Source: Smallanthus sonchifolius
Taxonomy: Eukaryota; Streptophyta; Magnoliopsida; Asterales; Asteraceae
Direction of reading: 5' to 3'
Length of the DNA stretch: 64,000 bases
Assembly: GCA_023525975.1 (NCBI GenBank)
Contig: CM042025.1
Location: 2,991,001 to 3,055,000 of the forward strand
A program made the translations under genes and the position numbers. This document shows positions 33,578-45,547 of this stretch, piece by piece. The notes beneath the pieces were generated by a model, which was not told the DNA's origin, did not search any database, and saw only the letters and a list, made by a program, of their open reading frames with translations. How positions within the stretch are numbered: position 1 is the first letter of the stretch; the number at the start of each line of letters is the position of its first letter.

Positions 33578-33680
33578 ATGAGTCTTGAAAGCGGAACATG
33601 GAATTGGGATTTAATGAAGTTTACTGACGTTGATGATCATCGGATCAAGAACAGAGCTTTCGAAAAGACTACTCAACAAG
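33578..33680 (+). other. Exon-like short reading frame, unidentified
   Basis: An ATG opens MSLESGTWNWDLMKF and runs in a non-repeat-like composition to CAACAAG/GTAATG, a plausible splice donor. The MITE at 32838-33563 sits directly upstream. I do not recognise the protein and find no following exon. It may be a gene fragment or chance. Confidence 0.25.
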
Positions 33681-34399
33681 GTAATGGTTGTTGTCATCTT
33701 TATATTAAGTATGTTTTGTAGAATCCAAGGATCTTGTAGATCGACAAGAAAACTTGATGAATTTAAGAACTAGTCTATATGGACTTCTGCGAATTTTTTT
33801 TAATGATTTTTCATAAAGTTAAATGCATAATCATCTAATGATAAAATAAATGGTTATGGTACATGAAGTCATGAAGCCCTAGTAAAATCGAGACACATTA
33901 ACAGGGGTGGAATCATGGGAGGGCCAAGAGGGTCCATTGATCCTTCAATCACCAGAATTTGTCCAGTTTTTATACATAAAAGTTGATTTTTTTAAAGAAA
34001 ATAATGCATTGGACCCTTTAGTTGTAGTCGGTATAGAAGAGAAACGTATGATGACCTTCCGATTAAAATGTTCTGGTTCTGCCACTACATTACCTACTTT
34101 TTTTTTACTCAAATGACTCGTATGAACTATGAAGGTGATGCTTTTGATTCTTGATGTGTTCTTTATGTTATTCTTTAATTAATTTAGTTGAATGGGTTTA
34201 AACATTACTTTAATAGGAAATGAGTTTAACACGTAGTAAGTTTCCTATAAATCAGTTTATTAAAAAGATTATTTATCATTGAAATAATATATATGTGTAT
34301 TATATTTATAAAATTTCAACTTTTGGATGACAAATATTACTAGTTCTAGTTCTGACATGTTACTAAACTCTTCCAACCAACCCATTATGTATCTAATTG
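33681..34399. other. Gene-free stretch
   Basis: No gene recognised. GGGAGGGCCAAGAGGGTCCATTG near 33917 looks repeat-derived. Confidence 0.35.
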
Positions 34400-34806
34400 T
34401 TAAATTCATAAAGAGGATCTTCAAACATCTTGCAATCGTCACCGTGGAAGTGAAAACAATACGAAAGCATGCTTGTATTAGTCAACTGAAGACGAACCGG
34501 TTAGTTATGGTAAAAACAATAAGTATCACTTGGATTTTTTCTATTCACTATCAAACATAAAGCCAGACCATCCTACAAAGAAGAACCATTTGGAACAAAA
34601 ACAGAATGAAATCGATCAAAACCCAACAAAAGAATCGAATGATAATTATGTTCATGGAAAAATAATTGTAAAAGGTAAAGCAAAGGACCGTTCCATAATG
34701 TGATTCAATTGCATTGCCAAAGATAGCAAAAAGTTAAATTAAAGAGGAGGTTATTGATAAGTTTATAAGGGTATAATCATATAACGTTAAAATGTATTAG
34801 AATTGG
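34400..34806. repeat. Local segmental duplication, copy 2
   Basis: Partner of 31807-32176 in the same orientation, about 2.6 kb away, with scattered substitutions and small indels. Continues without interruption through TTAGAATTGGGC, the empty site of the Helitron in copy 1. Confidence 0.85.
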
Positions 34807-35640
34807 GCATGTTTAACATATTAAAGTTCAATTGGATATACATAAAATTAAGAGTTAAGTACATGGATGGTTCATGTGGTTTGTCCAAATTTTAGAATTG
34901 GTTCATAAGTTTGAAAAATTACATTGTTAGTCCCTAAATTATGCATAAACGTAACATGTTTGGCCCCTAGAGTGGTGACCGTTAACTTTTCCGATAAATA
35001 ATTTGAAAATTGTCTCTATGGCATGTCCAAATGTATTGATTCTCCTTTAGGAGGTGTATAACCTCATTTTCATATCTCCTTTACTTCCTTCATTTTAAGA
35101 ACACAATGTACAACAATTATACGGCTAATTACATGATATGAAAACTAAAAGAACTAAGTGCTTGAGTACTTACGTTTGTATGATGACGATGATCCTACTT
35201 GTTGATCCGCTTTCATGGAATTAAGTCAAAACCCACAAGAAGACTTCAAGGTACATTAATGGAGCCATGGATTTATTGATCTTGCTTTCAATTTTTGTTA
35301 TCAAATTTCACCTCTTTCCTTCTCTCTCATCGTATACACACATGAAACTTTCATCACTTTATTTTTCTTTGTTTTCAGGCAATGAAGGCTCAAACATGTT
35401 TCAACTTACCATATTCTAGTCCCTCTACTTAGTTTGTATACTAAAGTTTCACATTTGGTTCCTTTCATTTTATCTTTTAATATTACTAAAATATAAGTCT
35501 CTTAATAGTGCAACTTTTTGCTATAGTTGACAATGCAATCAAATCACAAATTATTAGACTTACATGTTGTTTTTAGTAAACATCTCAATCAACTAATCAA
35601 GCACTTTAACCAACATCACAATTCATTGTTTCATCTTCGG
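34807..35640. other. Gene-free stretch with dispersed-repeat text
   Basis: The AAGTACATGGATGGTTCATGTGGTTTG...TTAGTCCCTAAATT text near 34858-34990 is typical of a dispersed plant repeat. No gene is seen. Confidence 0.4.
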
Positions 35641-35991
35641 TGTTTTTAGAATCGAACCGGACTAGCGAGTCTAACTGGGAACCGATCTGATTATGCGTAT
35701 TTGAACTGTTCTCGTTTGAATAAGCCAATTACCGGCCGGACAGATTTCTATTTTTTATTTATTTATTTTTTCTTTAAAAATATATATTTTTTTAATTTAT
35801 TTAGTATTCCAAGTTTCATATTTTATTTATTTAATCTTCATATGTCATTAAAACTGTAAACTCACATCAAAACATAAAATATTTTTATATTTTGTACATA
35901 TGTAGCTTTATTTTTTATGTTATTTATGACGTAATCCGGTTTTAAAACTGGTAAGACGGCCGGTTCACTGTCCGGTCCGATTATGAAAACA
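35641..35991. mobile_element. MITE of the GGTCCGGTTCGACCGG family
   Basis: Left end TGTTTTTAGAATCGAACCGGAC is inverted relative to the right end GTCCGGTCCGATTATGAAAACA. AT-rich core shared with 32385-32685. Target duplication not clear. Confidence 0.6.
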
Positions 35992-36239
35992 TTGGTGAGT
36001 GTTCTTAAATATACAATCGTTTTAGTTTGCATTTTAGGATTCAAAATTATAATCTTTTATTTAAAATAAAAATAAGTTAATTCTAATAATTTTAAAACAC
36101 AAACCTTTTAATAAAAATAAATTAATTTTAATAATTAGAGAAAAAGTTGGTTAAAATGTGTAACCGAAAAACCAATTGACAAAAAAATCCCCAAATCGTA
36201 AAGGAAAGGGCTTGTCCAACATTTACTCGAAATTCAATC

Positions 36240-36319
36240 TTCCACATCTTAATCGTTTGAATCAATCAATCAAAGCTTCTGATCATTTTTTCTCTTCCGT
36301 CAATGGCGTAATTTGTCAG
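36240..36319 (+). other. Probable 5'-UTR exon of the MUB gene
   Basis: A pyrimidine-rich leader ends TTTGTCAG/GTATAATC, a good donor. The first good acceptor before the MUB start codon is TTTTGTGCAG at 39380-39389, only 41 nt before the ATG. This gives a 3.07-kb intron (36320-39389) in the leader. A two-codon upstream frame (ATGGCGTAA at 36303-36311) lies in this exon. Inference only; there are no transcript data. Confidence 0.4.
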
Positions 36320-36940
36320 GTATAATCTTCAATTCGCTTTCTAATTCAGTATTCGCCCTGTTTATTCTGCTTACGAGAACGAACACTTTTCTGGATTTTG
36401 CCTTCGTGCCTTTCATCTGCTGTAATCGATTACGATACGATACGATAATTGTGTTGTGGATCTTATTGTGCGTGGCAGTAACAAATTAGTGTTTCGTCAG
36501 CTATTGGATCATATGAATTGCTTAGTTGCTTCTGGAATCCGTGACTCAGATGTATTGTCCTCGCATGTTCTCAGTGATTACGGATTTTTCCAGGTTTGGC
36601 TTCCACTGAAGATGATTTATCATGATTTTGTCTGTTATACTATATTTGTTTGTGGCTGCTGATCTGTTTCATTACAATGAATTAGTCAATTATATAATCA
36701 AAAGAATAAAATCAGAATTAGGTTTACAGTATTTGTTATGTTTTATTGATGATTTGATTATCTGATTAAGGCTATCCGGAATACTAATCACACTCAGGGC
36801 ATGGTCCTAGTTGGCATCCCACTCACGCGTGAAACACCATTCCTTTCAAGTTCAACAGTGAGCCACTAGCGCGAGGCACTACCGTGAGTGCACTCACCAT
36901 ACAAACAAATTGAAATGTTTTTATTTTTAGTTTTTTAATA

Positions 36941-37775
36941 GGGAAAAAATCATAAAATAGTAACCAAGTTTGATAAGTGTTCCAATTAAGTCACTCTAAC
37001 TTTTTTTGTACCTAAAAAACCACTTAACTTTCAACTTGTGTTCCAATCTTGTGAAAAATGGAATCTTTTATAGGTTAGTGATGATGTGTCATGTTTTTTT
37101 TAATTAAATACAATATGACATGGAAATTAAAAGTGATTAGGTGGCTTTTAACTTACAAGAAAAATATTGGTTTCAACCTTTTTTTTGTTTTAATGTTGAC
37201 AAAAACTAAAGAATGCCTGTTATTTTTTTCTATTTTGATGCTGGAATTTTTTTTATTTTGGTTAAACCCATTTCTTTGTTGAACTCGAAAAATGCATAAG
37301 TGGCGTTGGTTATACCATTTCTTAGATGTAATTTTGGATCACATCAGAATGGTTTTTATTTCTTTTACATAAAAAAAAAATTCAAAATAAAATCTAATCC
37401 CACCTTTAGTTGGCTTGTTTCAATTATGAATTCTATTGATTTTTTATTTTTTAATAAAAAAATAAAAAATATATATAATGATTGTCATTCTTTTTTCAAT
37501 TTAAGATTCTTTTTCCCTTTCAAATATTATGGCTTTTTTATATTTTTTTTATAAGTTAAAAGCCACCTAATCACTTTTAATTTCCATGTCATATTGTATG
37601 TAACTAAAAAAAATTAAAAAATCATGACACATCATCACTAACCTATAAAAGATTCCATTTTTCACAAGATTGGAACACAAGTTAAAAGTTAAGTGGTTTT
37701 TGAGGTATAAAAAAAGTTAGAGTGACTTAATTGGAACACTTCTCAAACTTGATTACTATTCTATGATTTTTCCCC
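36941..37775. mobile_element. Mutator-like foldback element, 835 bp, 9-bp target duplication
   Basis: Arms of about 215 bp (36941-37156 and 37551-37775) are long inverted repeats, for example GGGAAAAAATCATAAAATAGTAA at the left against TTACTATTCTATGATTTTTCCCC at the right. TTTTTAATA flanks both ends (36932-36940 and 37776-37784): a 9-bp duplication typical of Mutator-like elements. There is no transposase. It lies in the probable 5'-UTR intron of the MUB gene. Confidence 0.88.
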
Positions 37776-38189
37776 TTTTTAATATTATTTCATTTATCAT
37801 TTAATTTGATTTTTCTCTAATAACTTGTTCCCGTTAACTTTAAAAAAAAATCTAAATACTTTTTTATGAACATTCCAATATAATTTTTATTGAAAACCGA
37901 GTTGGTTTCAAAATAAAGTATTTTGGATCGGTAACTTTGGTGGAACATATTTACGCACTTCGACTGCCCGATGACCCATAAGGAGTAGATATTTAATTTT
38001 TTTGTTCTTGAAAGCGGCTTTGGCACATGTTTATTAATCATTTCCATGGTTGTTGTTTTTTCTTTAATTATTACTTATTTAGTATTGTTTTTATTTAAGT
38101 TATAATTATTTGTATTTTTTTATTACATAATTGGTAAAATATAATCATATTATTTGTATTTAAAAAATAAAAAAAAGTGTGGCGCTAAT

Positions 38190-38677
38190 TAGGGCTGGCA
38201 ATTTTAGACACGTACACGAATACACGACACGAACCTACACGATCTTAACAGGTATCGTGTATGGCCTTATCGTGTTTCGTGTCCTAAACAGGTAGACACG
38301 AATCTACCTGTTAATTTTCGTGTCTAAACAGGTAAAATACCTGTTTACCTGTTAAGTAACTGTTAGTATCTATTAAGATTTTTTTTAAATAAAAAATATT
38401 AAAATATGATATTATACCTGTTAAAATACTTGTTAAGTACCTGTTAGTACCTAGTAAAATACGTGTTAGTACCTGTTAAGACTTGTTTCACTAAACAGGT
38501 TTTTAAACATATGTTTCTAAACAGGTCTTATCGTGTCTTATCGTGTTAAGCAGGTATAAACAGGTTCGTGTTCGTGTTTGAGAAAAAGTACACGATAAGT
38601 TATCGTGTCGTGTTCGTGTATACATATTTCGTGTTCGTGTCTTATCGTGTACGTGTATACACGATATGCCAGCCCTA
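38190..38677. mobile_element. hAT-like MITE, 488 bp, 8-bp target duplication
   Basis: Termini TAGGGCTGGCAATTTTAGACACG and CGATATGCCAGCCCTA are inverted. GCGCTAAT flanks both ends (38182-38189 and 38678-38685). The interior is made of ACCTGTT/AACAGGT and CGTGTACGTGT motifs. Also within the MUB leader intron. Confidence 0.88.
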
Positions 38678-39430
38678 GCGCTAATGTAGCAGTGAGCAGT
38701 GAAAACCATTTCCATGGTTTGTGATGGGGGAGTGGAGAAGGATGTGGCGCTGAAGTGACAGTGAGCAGTGAAAAGCACGCCTGATAGTCTAAGTGATTAT
38801 AATCAGTTTCACAATAGCTAGAACATACTTTATTACCGAATATTATAGGTTGCACCGTGTTTTATTTAGCTGATTAATCATTAAGTATTACTTTCGAAAC
38901 ACAGATCCAAACACCCCCTCATTGTCAAAGATAAAGTGGTCATACTTGTGAAAGGTTGCTTCGTACATACAACCAATCCACCTCAATGAGAGAGAAGAAG
39001 ACGAAAACGACGTTCTACTTTATAACATGCTATGCATATGCTCTAACAGCTCTATGTTATATTAATAATTTGTTTTTCTTCTTTGAACAAGGTTATATCA
39101 AGTTTTCTTACTATAATTGGCCTGTATGTTCTAATTATATTTAGTTTGATATCAATTTTATTAGACCTTATAATGTTTAGGGATATTGCTTATGGTTTGT
39201 TAGTAATTATCTTTAGATAATATTTATTTTGATTAGTTTGATTTTGTTTCCTAATAGGATTTGGTTACTTGGTCACCAAGTTTATCTGAGTCTATTAGTG
39301 TGGCTCTTGTAATCTCTCTTTATAACAATCCATCAATAATATTTTCTCAAAACTTATCTGGTCTATTGAATTATGGGAATTTTGTGCAGGTAAATTGGGA
39401 GAGACATATTCTAGTGTCTGATTGTATATA

Positions 39431-42400
39431 ATGGTTGAAGGCAATGAGTATGTAGAACTTAAATTCAGAATATACGATGGAACGGATATAAGCCATAGCA
39501 GTTATGCATCTTCAACTACTATAACTGCTCTTAAGCAAAAGCTTGTTTCTGAGTGGCCTCAAGGTTTGAGATAATCTTTTCTTGTTCATATATTCACTTA
39601 TTTTATTTCTTTATCCTAGTTGGTTGTAAGCTCCTGAGTTAATTAGTAATTACACAAAAATGTAACTTAGGGTATGTTTGGTGTGTAAGTGGGTATGGGT
39701 TTGAAAGAAATGAGGAGAGAGAAGTATGATTAATGAATTTATTTTGACTGGGATTTGAATTAAAATTGAGGTTTAATCAATAACTTTGAATATTAAAGAG
39801 GAGAGAAAAATAGAGGATAACATGGGTCTCAATATTTAAATTTCTTGGACCACTGGGAACAGTGTTTTAACAGTTAGTGCTAATATTCTCTAAATGCCTG
39901 CATACCTCAACATTTGTTCCATTTAATTTAATGTGAAATGCATCCTCAATATGCTTGTGAATTTTATGTGTGTGATTAAATAGTTTGTATCTTCTACAAA
40001 TTTTGGTATGCCAAGCTATCCAGGTTTGTAGGGTAGTGAAACACATCAGGTTTTTTAAATTTTCTTGTCCTTACATTCACTTGATCTTTGATAAAAGAAC
40101 ATTGAAATTGAATTATCATGATGTTTCAGATTACATTTGCACTTAGCTTGAGGGAGTTTAAGTTCTATATTTGATAATTTGTTTCTTTAAAAAAACAGAA
40201 TCATGCTATCTGGTGTAACCTTTTCTGGCAATGGGTTTTATCTAGTTTATATATTTTTATGTTCTCTAATCGTCTAGATACACTATTTAAGTTGTTCAAA
40301 TCATGAGAAACATGAATGTGAACACATTATGCGGGTCTTCTATAGACAGTTAGGGCAAACTGCACAAAATAGAAACAACAATTTACACATTTTCCTGATT
40401 TTAGCTACCAACATTAAATTAGGCACAAAATTGAAACCAACTTACATTTATTACTAATTTTGGCAACCAGTCTCATTTTAACTGATTTTACCATTATTTT
40501 GCTGATGTGGCACTGGTTGATGATTTGATGTTATCATTGTTATGTCAGATGGTTATGTGAAAGAATAATTTTATAAAATTAAAAGAAATATTTATTTACA
40601 TGTTTGGAAAAGTAATTCTTTTCTTTAGATTTATATATAAAAATAGTTAACTAATGCTATGTGGCTTACATATATATTATAATGACGAACATTATACGCC
40701 CCGCATAACACGTGGGGTACGAAGATTCATATCTTAATTTCTCTATTTACCTATGACACACAGCTAATGCTACTAGCTAGAACCTCAATTCTGCCTTCTT
40801 TAATAGGTAAATCTGTAGTACCCAAGACGATGAATGACATAAAGCTCATACATTTGGGAAAAGTTTTGGAGAATAACAAGACATTATCAGAATCCGGGGT
40901 ACGTGATGGCGGATTTGCAGGTGGAGTAATCACAATGCATGTTGTTATCCAACCCGTTCTCACTAAAAAAAAGTCAGGTCAGTTTATTAATGCTTTTTAT
41001 TATTTCTGGGGGAAAAAGGTCACGGATATTTGTTCAAAACAACTATTTTGAATATTCATGGCCACGTGCACCTTATCTCGTCAATTTTTGTCTTTCTTGA
41101 GATTTGTTCATGATGCTTCAACGCAGCAATTTCAACCCATTTACCTAGAAACTAGTCTATACGTTATCTTATATTTTAAATTGGTTAAATAGGTAAACTT
41201 AGAAAAGATAGCTAAAACGGAAATAGGTCAAAATGTCAAATGGATTGAGGAGGTGAAAGTCACCCAAAGTTTATTGTATTAAAAACTAGGGAAATGCTAA
41301 TAACAGCCCTAATTATTTACAACTACCTTTTAACTAATTTTGTTTTTGGAACAAAAAGAAATATATAAGACATTTGTAAAAATAAAATGTAGTGATTGAA
41401 TAATGAGGAGGAAAAGTAGGGTTAAGATAGATTTAAGTGTCTTGGAGGAGTGAAATCTGTGGGGAAGTTTGAAAACTTCTATCTTTTAGTTATTTTTTAA
41501 AAAGGTAGTTAGGAAGTACAAATAGCCCTAAGGGCTATTATTAGCAAAACCCAAAAAAATTATATCATTATTATTTTTAATAATATAATTTCTGTGATCA
41601 TATTTAGTACATACTTGATTATGAAATACAAAAAATGGACAAATAAATGATGGTGGGTCAACCACTTGACCGGTTTTGACTAGCACTAAGAAAACTATCC
41701 ATTTTGACCCAAATTTATTCTGCTATCCAACTTACCAGACCCACACATTTTGCCACCTCAGTTGATTCTTAAACTCTGTGTTTTGGTTCAAAGTACCATG
41801 AATAGCAATGTGCTAATTTCCATAAATTAAATGGGTTGACCCGACTAGACGGGTTTTGACTCTCACTAAGAAGTTTACTCACTTTGACCTGAACAGTGAT
41901 TGGAGAGTATTAGACTAAGTGATATAGTATAGGGACTAGACTTGTAATATGGTGTTCTATATAAACACCTCTTTATGTAAACCCTAAACATACAATCACA
42001 TTCTAATACAATCATATTACAAGGTTTAAGTTGGTATCAGAGCTAGAGCTCAATAACCAGAAAACACCGCCGGAGGGGCGGCCGGCCGCCGCCGCCGCCG
42101 CCCTACCCACCACCACAACAAACCTCCGCTGATGTCTTCTTCTTCCACTCTTTCTACCGCCTCCGTTAACCACCACCACACCAACACCACTGCTGCCAGC
42201 CTCACCACCACGCGGCGGAACCCTAGCCGCCGCCACCACTGTTCTACACCACAACCGACAACCACACTGGCGAGCCGCCGGAACCCTACTGGCGACAACG
42301 TTGTCGCCGCCCTAAACCCTAACTCTGGCCGCCACCACCACAAAAATACAGATCCGACCGCCGTTGCCATCTCCGGCGTCTCCATACCAGCTGCTGCTAC

Positions 42401-43468
42401 CACCACCACAAGGTAAGCCACCTCAGCTCCTCCCCGTCGCCGCCACTATACAACAGTGGTCGTTTTTCCGGCGACGTGCGCCTCGCGAAAGCCACAATGC
42501 TTTCAGTTCCGTTTATTCGAGGGTTGCATAAAAAAAATAGAGATCTACAATAAGGGAGTAGAAAAAAAGGGGGAACAAACCCATAGTTGTTGAAGAACTC
42601 TGGCGAACGACGAAGTGGTGATGGCCGGAAGATGATTAGGGTTTTCCTAATGTAGTTTCGATTGGGCCTTTGAGGCTGGGCCTCACAAGCCCATTTACCA
42701 TTGCTGTAAAAGAAAAAAAAATGTGTGTGACGGGCGAAAGCATGGTGGAGAAGGAGAAGACCAACTATCTTTTTAGTTTTATGTTTTTATATTTTCAACC
42801 TAAATCCCTCCCGAGCTTAGTTTGCGGGGGAATATTAGACTAAGTGATATAGTATAGGGACTAGACTTGTAATATGGTGTTCTATATAAACACCTCTTTA
42901 TGTAAACCCTAAACATACAATCACATTCTAATACAATCATATTACAAGGTTTAAGTGAGAGAATTAGAATTATCAAAATGGGCGGGTTGGATTGGGTTGG
43001 GCAACACCTAACATGTCAAATGGGTTCACGTCAAAATGTGTAATTTACTACTTTTTAACAATAGTCCATTCGGGTCAGGTTGGACAACCCGTCAACACTT
43101 TTTTGTCTATTTTTTCTAGCTTTATAAGTATTTTAATGTATCTAATAAAATTACAAAAACTATAATGTTAAAATATTGTTTTTCTAATAAGCAATGCAAG
43201 AGGTTTTAAGCATTGAAAACACTTTGTTACTTTTGACCCGTTTAACTCAGTCGATCCATTTCTTTATCAGCTAAGTTTTAGTTTCTACCCTATTTGACTC
43301 GTTGGAGACTAAATACAACCAATCGACCCATTTCTAGGTAAACGGGTCGAAATACCATCTCTACAAAGAAAAAAAAACTAATCCCTTGTAATCCTTCTTT
43401 TATGCAATGCAGCCAAAAAACAGGACGAGGCGGGAAAATTGAATTCTTGTGGATGCACAATCTTATAG
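39431..43468 (+). CDS. MUB: Membrane-anchored ubiquitin-fold protein (MUB), 119 aa, three coding exons
   Basis: Coding exons 39431-39563, 40807-40977 and 43413-43468 join in phase with GT-AG introns and give 119 codons plus stop. Residues about 7-80 form the ubiquitin-like fold: start MVEGNEYVELKFRIYDG, a WPQGK junction across intron 1, then KTMNDIKLIHLGKVLENNKT and GGVITMHVVI. The last exon gives a basic linker and ends SCGCTIL. CTIL is a CaaX box, so Cys116 should be prenylated (final Leu favours geranylgeranyl), with Cys114 as a likely palmitoylation site. MUB proteins sit on the plasma membrane and dock group VI E2 ubiquitin-conjugating enzymes; they are not conjugated, having no C-terminal GlyGly. 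Length matches the family (about 117-120 aa). Intron 2 (2.4 kb) is swollen by a TRIM and other repeats. The start is the only ATG that begins the fold correctly. Confidence 0.95.
41160..41762 (-). repeat. Dispersed GGGTCAAAACGGGT repeat, reverse, split by a MITE
   Basis: Right edge CCACACATTTTGCCACCTC is the reversed head, with AAAATGGACAAATAAATGATGG and GTCACCCAAAGTTTATTG on either side of the insertion at 41289-41553. In intron 2 of MUB. Confidence 0.65.
41289..41553. mobile_element. Small MITE nested in a dispersed repeat, 265 bp
   Basis: Termini GGGAAATGCTAATAACAGCCCT and AGGGCTATTATTAGCAAAACCC are inverted. It interrupts the repeat family unit cleanly. The flanking A-rich sequence prevents a firm target duplication. 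Confidence 0.7.
41908..42956 (+). mobile_element. TRIM-type LTR retroelement, 1,049 bp, identical LTRs
   Basis: Two 124-bp LTRs (41908-42031 and 42833-42956) read identically from TATTAGACTAAG to AAGGTTTAAGT. Directly after the first is TGGTATCAGAGC (42032-42043), the primer-binding site for initiator Met-tRNA. Directly before the second is a purine-rich GCGGGGGAA tract. GAGAG flanks the element (41903-41907 and 42957-42961). The 801-bp interior has a CCG/CCA-rich low-complexity tract but no gag or pol, so it relies on proteins made elsewhere. The LTR ends do not show the usual TG...CA. It sits in the sense orientation in intron 2 of MUB. Confidence 0.92.
42962..43365 (+). repeat. Dispersed GGGTCAAAACGGGT repeat copy
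   Basis: AAAATGGGCGGGTTGGATTGGG head, GTCAACACTTTTTTGTC, CTTTTGACCCGTTTAACTC, and tail CGACCCATTTCTAGGTAAACGGG. In intron 2 of MUB, directly after the TRIM. Confidence 0.7.
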
Positions 43469-43880
43469 ATGGCAGACATGTGACAATATGATCTCGAGTA
43501 TCACTTTGATGTCACGAATATTTGAAATGGTCTCTTGTCGTATCCGGTTTTTCTTTAATCTTTTCGAGTGGGTGATCTATGTTTCGTGTGTGAATTTGGA
43601 CCAATTTTAGGCCAAACTCACTAAAACCTAAAGCTTGTGCTGCAAAAGCTGGTTTGAGGTGTTCACACATCCATTGTGTTTTAGTAAATTTGAATAATTT
43701 GGAGAAACTAAACTAGATACCCATTTATAAATAAGTGAGTTTATTTGTGTTATGTTTTAGCATTAAAATGCATCAAACTGTATGTAACGGAACTGGTGAC
43801 TTGCATATTAAATAAAAAGTAAGTTCTAAATGTTATATATACTTGATATAAATAAAAAGATGAAAAATGTAACCGTCTGT

Positions 43881-44013
43881 CATGGGTGTCTGTGGGATGT
43901 ATATGTGGACGGACGAAGACGGCTAAGAGTGTCCTCTTGTGTGGCTCCATCCTTAAACGTTTGTGGGAAAGGACGGCCAAAAATAGAGAGATGGGTCCAT
44001 TCAATTTAATTAT
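43881..44013 (+). repeat. Repeat unit A, inverted partner of 45752-45887
   Basis: Contains GTGGACGGACGAAGACGGCTAAGAG, CTTAAACGTTTGTGGGAAAGGACGGCC and AGAGAGATGGGTCCATTCAA; the reverse complements occur in reverse order at 45752-45887. Downstream of the MUB gene. Confidence 0.8.
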
Positions 44014-45547
44014 ATTTTTCTTTTCTTTATGTCTTTCCTTGATTTTAATTTTCTTTTCTTTTCTTAATAAAATCAAGTTATATTTATTAAATTAATATTT
44101 ATGTATACACTTGTACGTTTGTAAAACTTAAAATTATATAAACTTAATATAATTTTATAAAATAAATATATTAATTTATAACAATAAAAATTTAAAAGGT
44201 TCAAATTTTATTAATAAAACTTAAGAATTTCATATTAAATATATTTGTTCATACGATATTAAAAATAAAATAGTTCATTATTATAGTAAGGAACTTGATT
44301 ATGAAAAACAAATGTATACGATGGTGGTGATGTGGAAAATGTATAGATTTTCTTATTGCAAATACTTTAAGGTCGAATGTCTACTGTTTACCATACATAA
44401 TTACCATACTACCCTTCCATTAATAATTATAGCAAACGACTTGTTGATATAAAAGTATTTGCATAGCATAATTTTATACCATGAGTAAATTACACAAATC
44501 GTCCTTTATGGTTATACATTTTTTCAGATAGTGTCCTTTACAAAAAAATTTGACAGAGATCATCCTTTACGTTTAAAAATCTTGCACATTACGTCCTTTG
44601 CCCCTAACCTAGTTAATTTTTTTCGTTAAGTATTGTCATGTGCAAGGCATATGAGGATACTTTGGTCTTTTTACCCATTTATTTAAAAATATCTTAATAA
44701 TTATTTTAATTAAAAATTTAATATATATATAAACCTAATATAAAAGAAGATAACCCTCCCCCACCCAACCGTCATCTCCCTCTCTCATCTCTTTCTCTCT
44801 CTTAACTATCTCTCTCTCTCTAAAATCTAGTGTCCACCACCACCACCAGCCGACCACCGCACAACCCCTTCCTCCGATCTGAGCACCACCACCGCCCTAG
44901 CATCAGCACCGCCATAAACCACCCTCCTTTTACCCACTCAGACCCACCATCTACACTTCCACCGCCACCACCACCACCCTTCACCAGCGACAACCACCGC
45001 CACACACAACCACCACCTGCAACTACCACCACCCTCCACCATCTCCTCCGTTGTTCATCATCAAATTGAAATTTAGAAACCATAAACCCATCATCTTCAA
45101 TCCAACACCACCCAATACCCACCATACAAAGGGGCAAATTGAAATCAAACACTGCTTTTAGGGATTATGGTTTGATTTTGAATGGTTTAGAGTAAATAGA
45201 CCAGAGGGATCCAAATCGACCGACGAAAGGTCCCAAACAGCATAGTGTAACCACTCGTGGACAGCATATCAATTAAACACAAAAGTATCGCTTCTGTTCG
45301 ATTATTCAAAAAACCTAACTACCGAAATCAAACCATCATCTCGAAATCAAACTCAAAACATGAATTAATAGTCCATTAAACCTACAATTCAAACAATTTA
45401 ATCAAACAAAAACCCTAAATACAATCGCTCATAAACCACATGCAATTAAAACACATAATTAGGGGAAATACATATCAAAATAAACACATTAAAGGATGAT
45501 CTCTATCCGAATTCTTGCAAAAAAAAACGAGGGAGAGACACGACAGA

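Noticed and set aside
40680..40725. Another Helitron end near CGCCCCGCATAACACGTGGGGT
   Set aside because: A hairpin-like string is present but there is no CTRR terminus after it.
42012..42421. Overlapping open frames rich in His/Thr/Arg or Val/Gly
   Set aside because: They lie in the CCG/CCA-rich interior of the TRIM element and are low-complexity artefacts on both strands.
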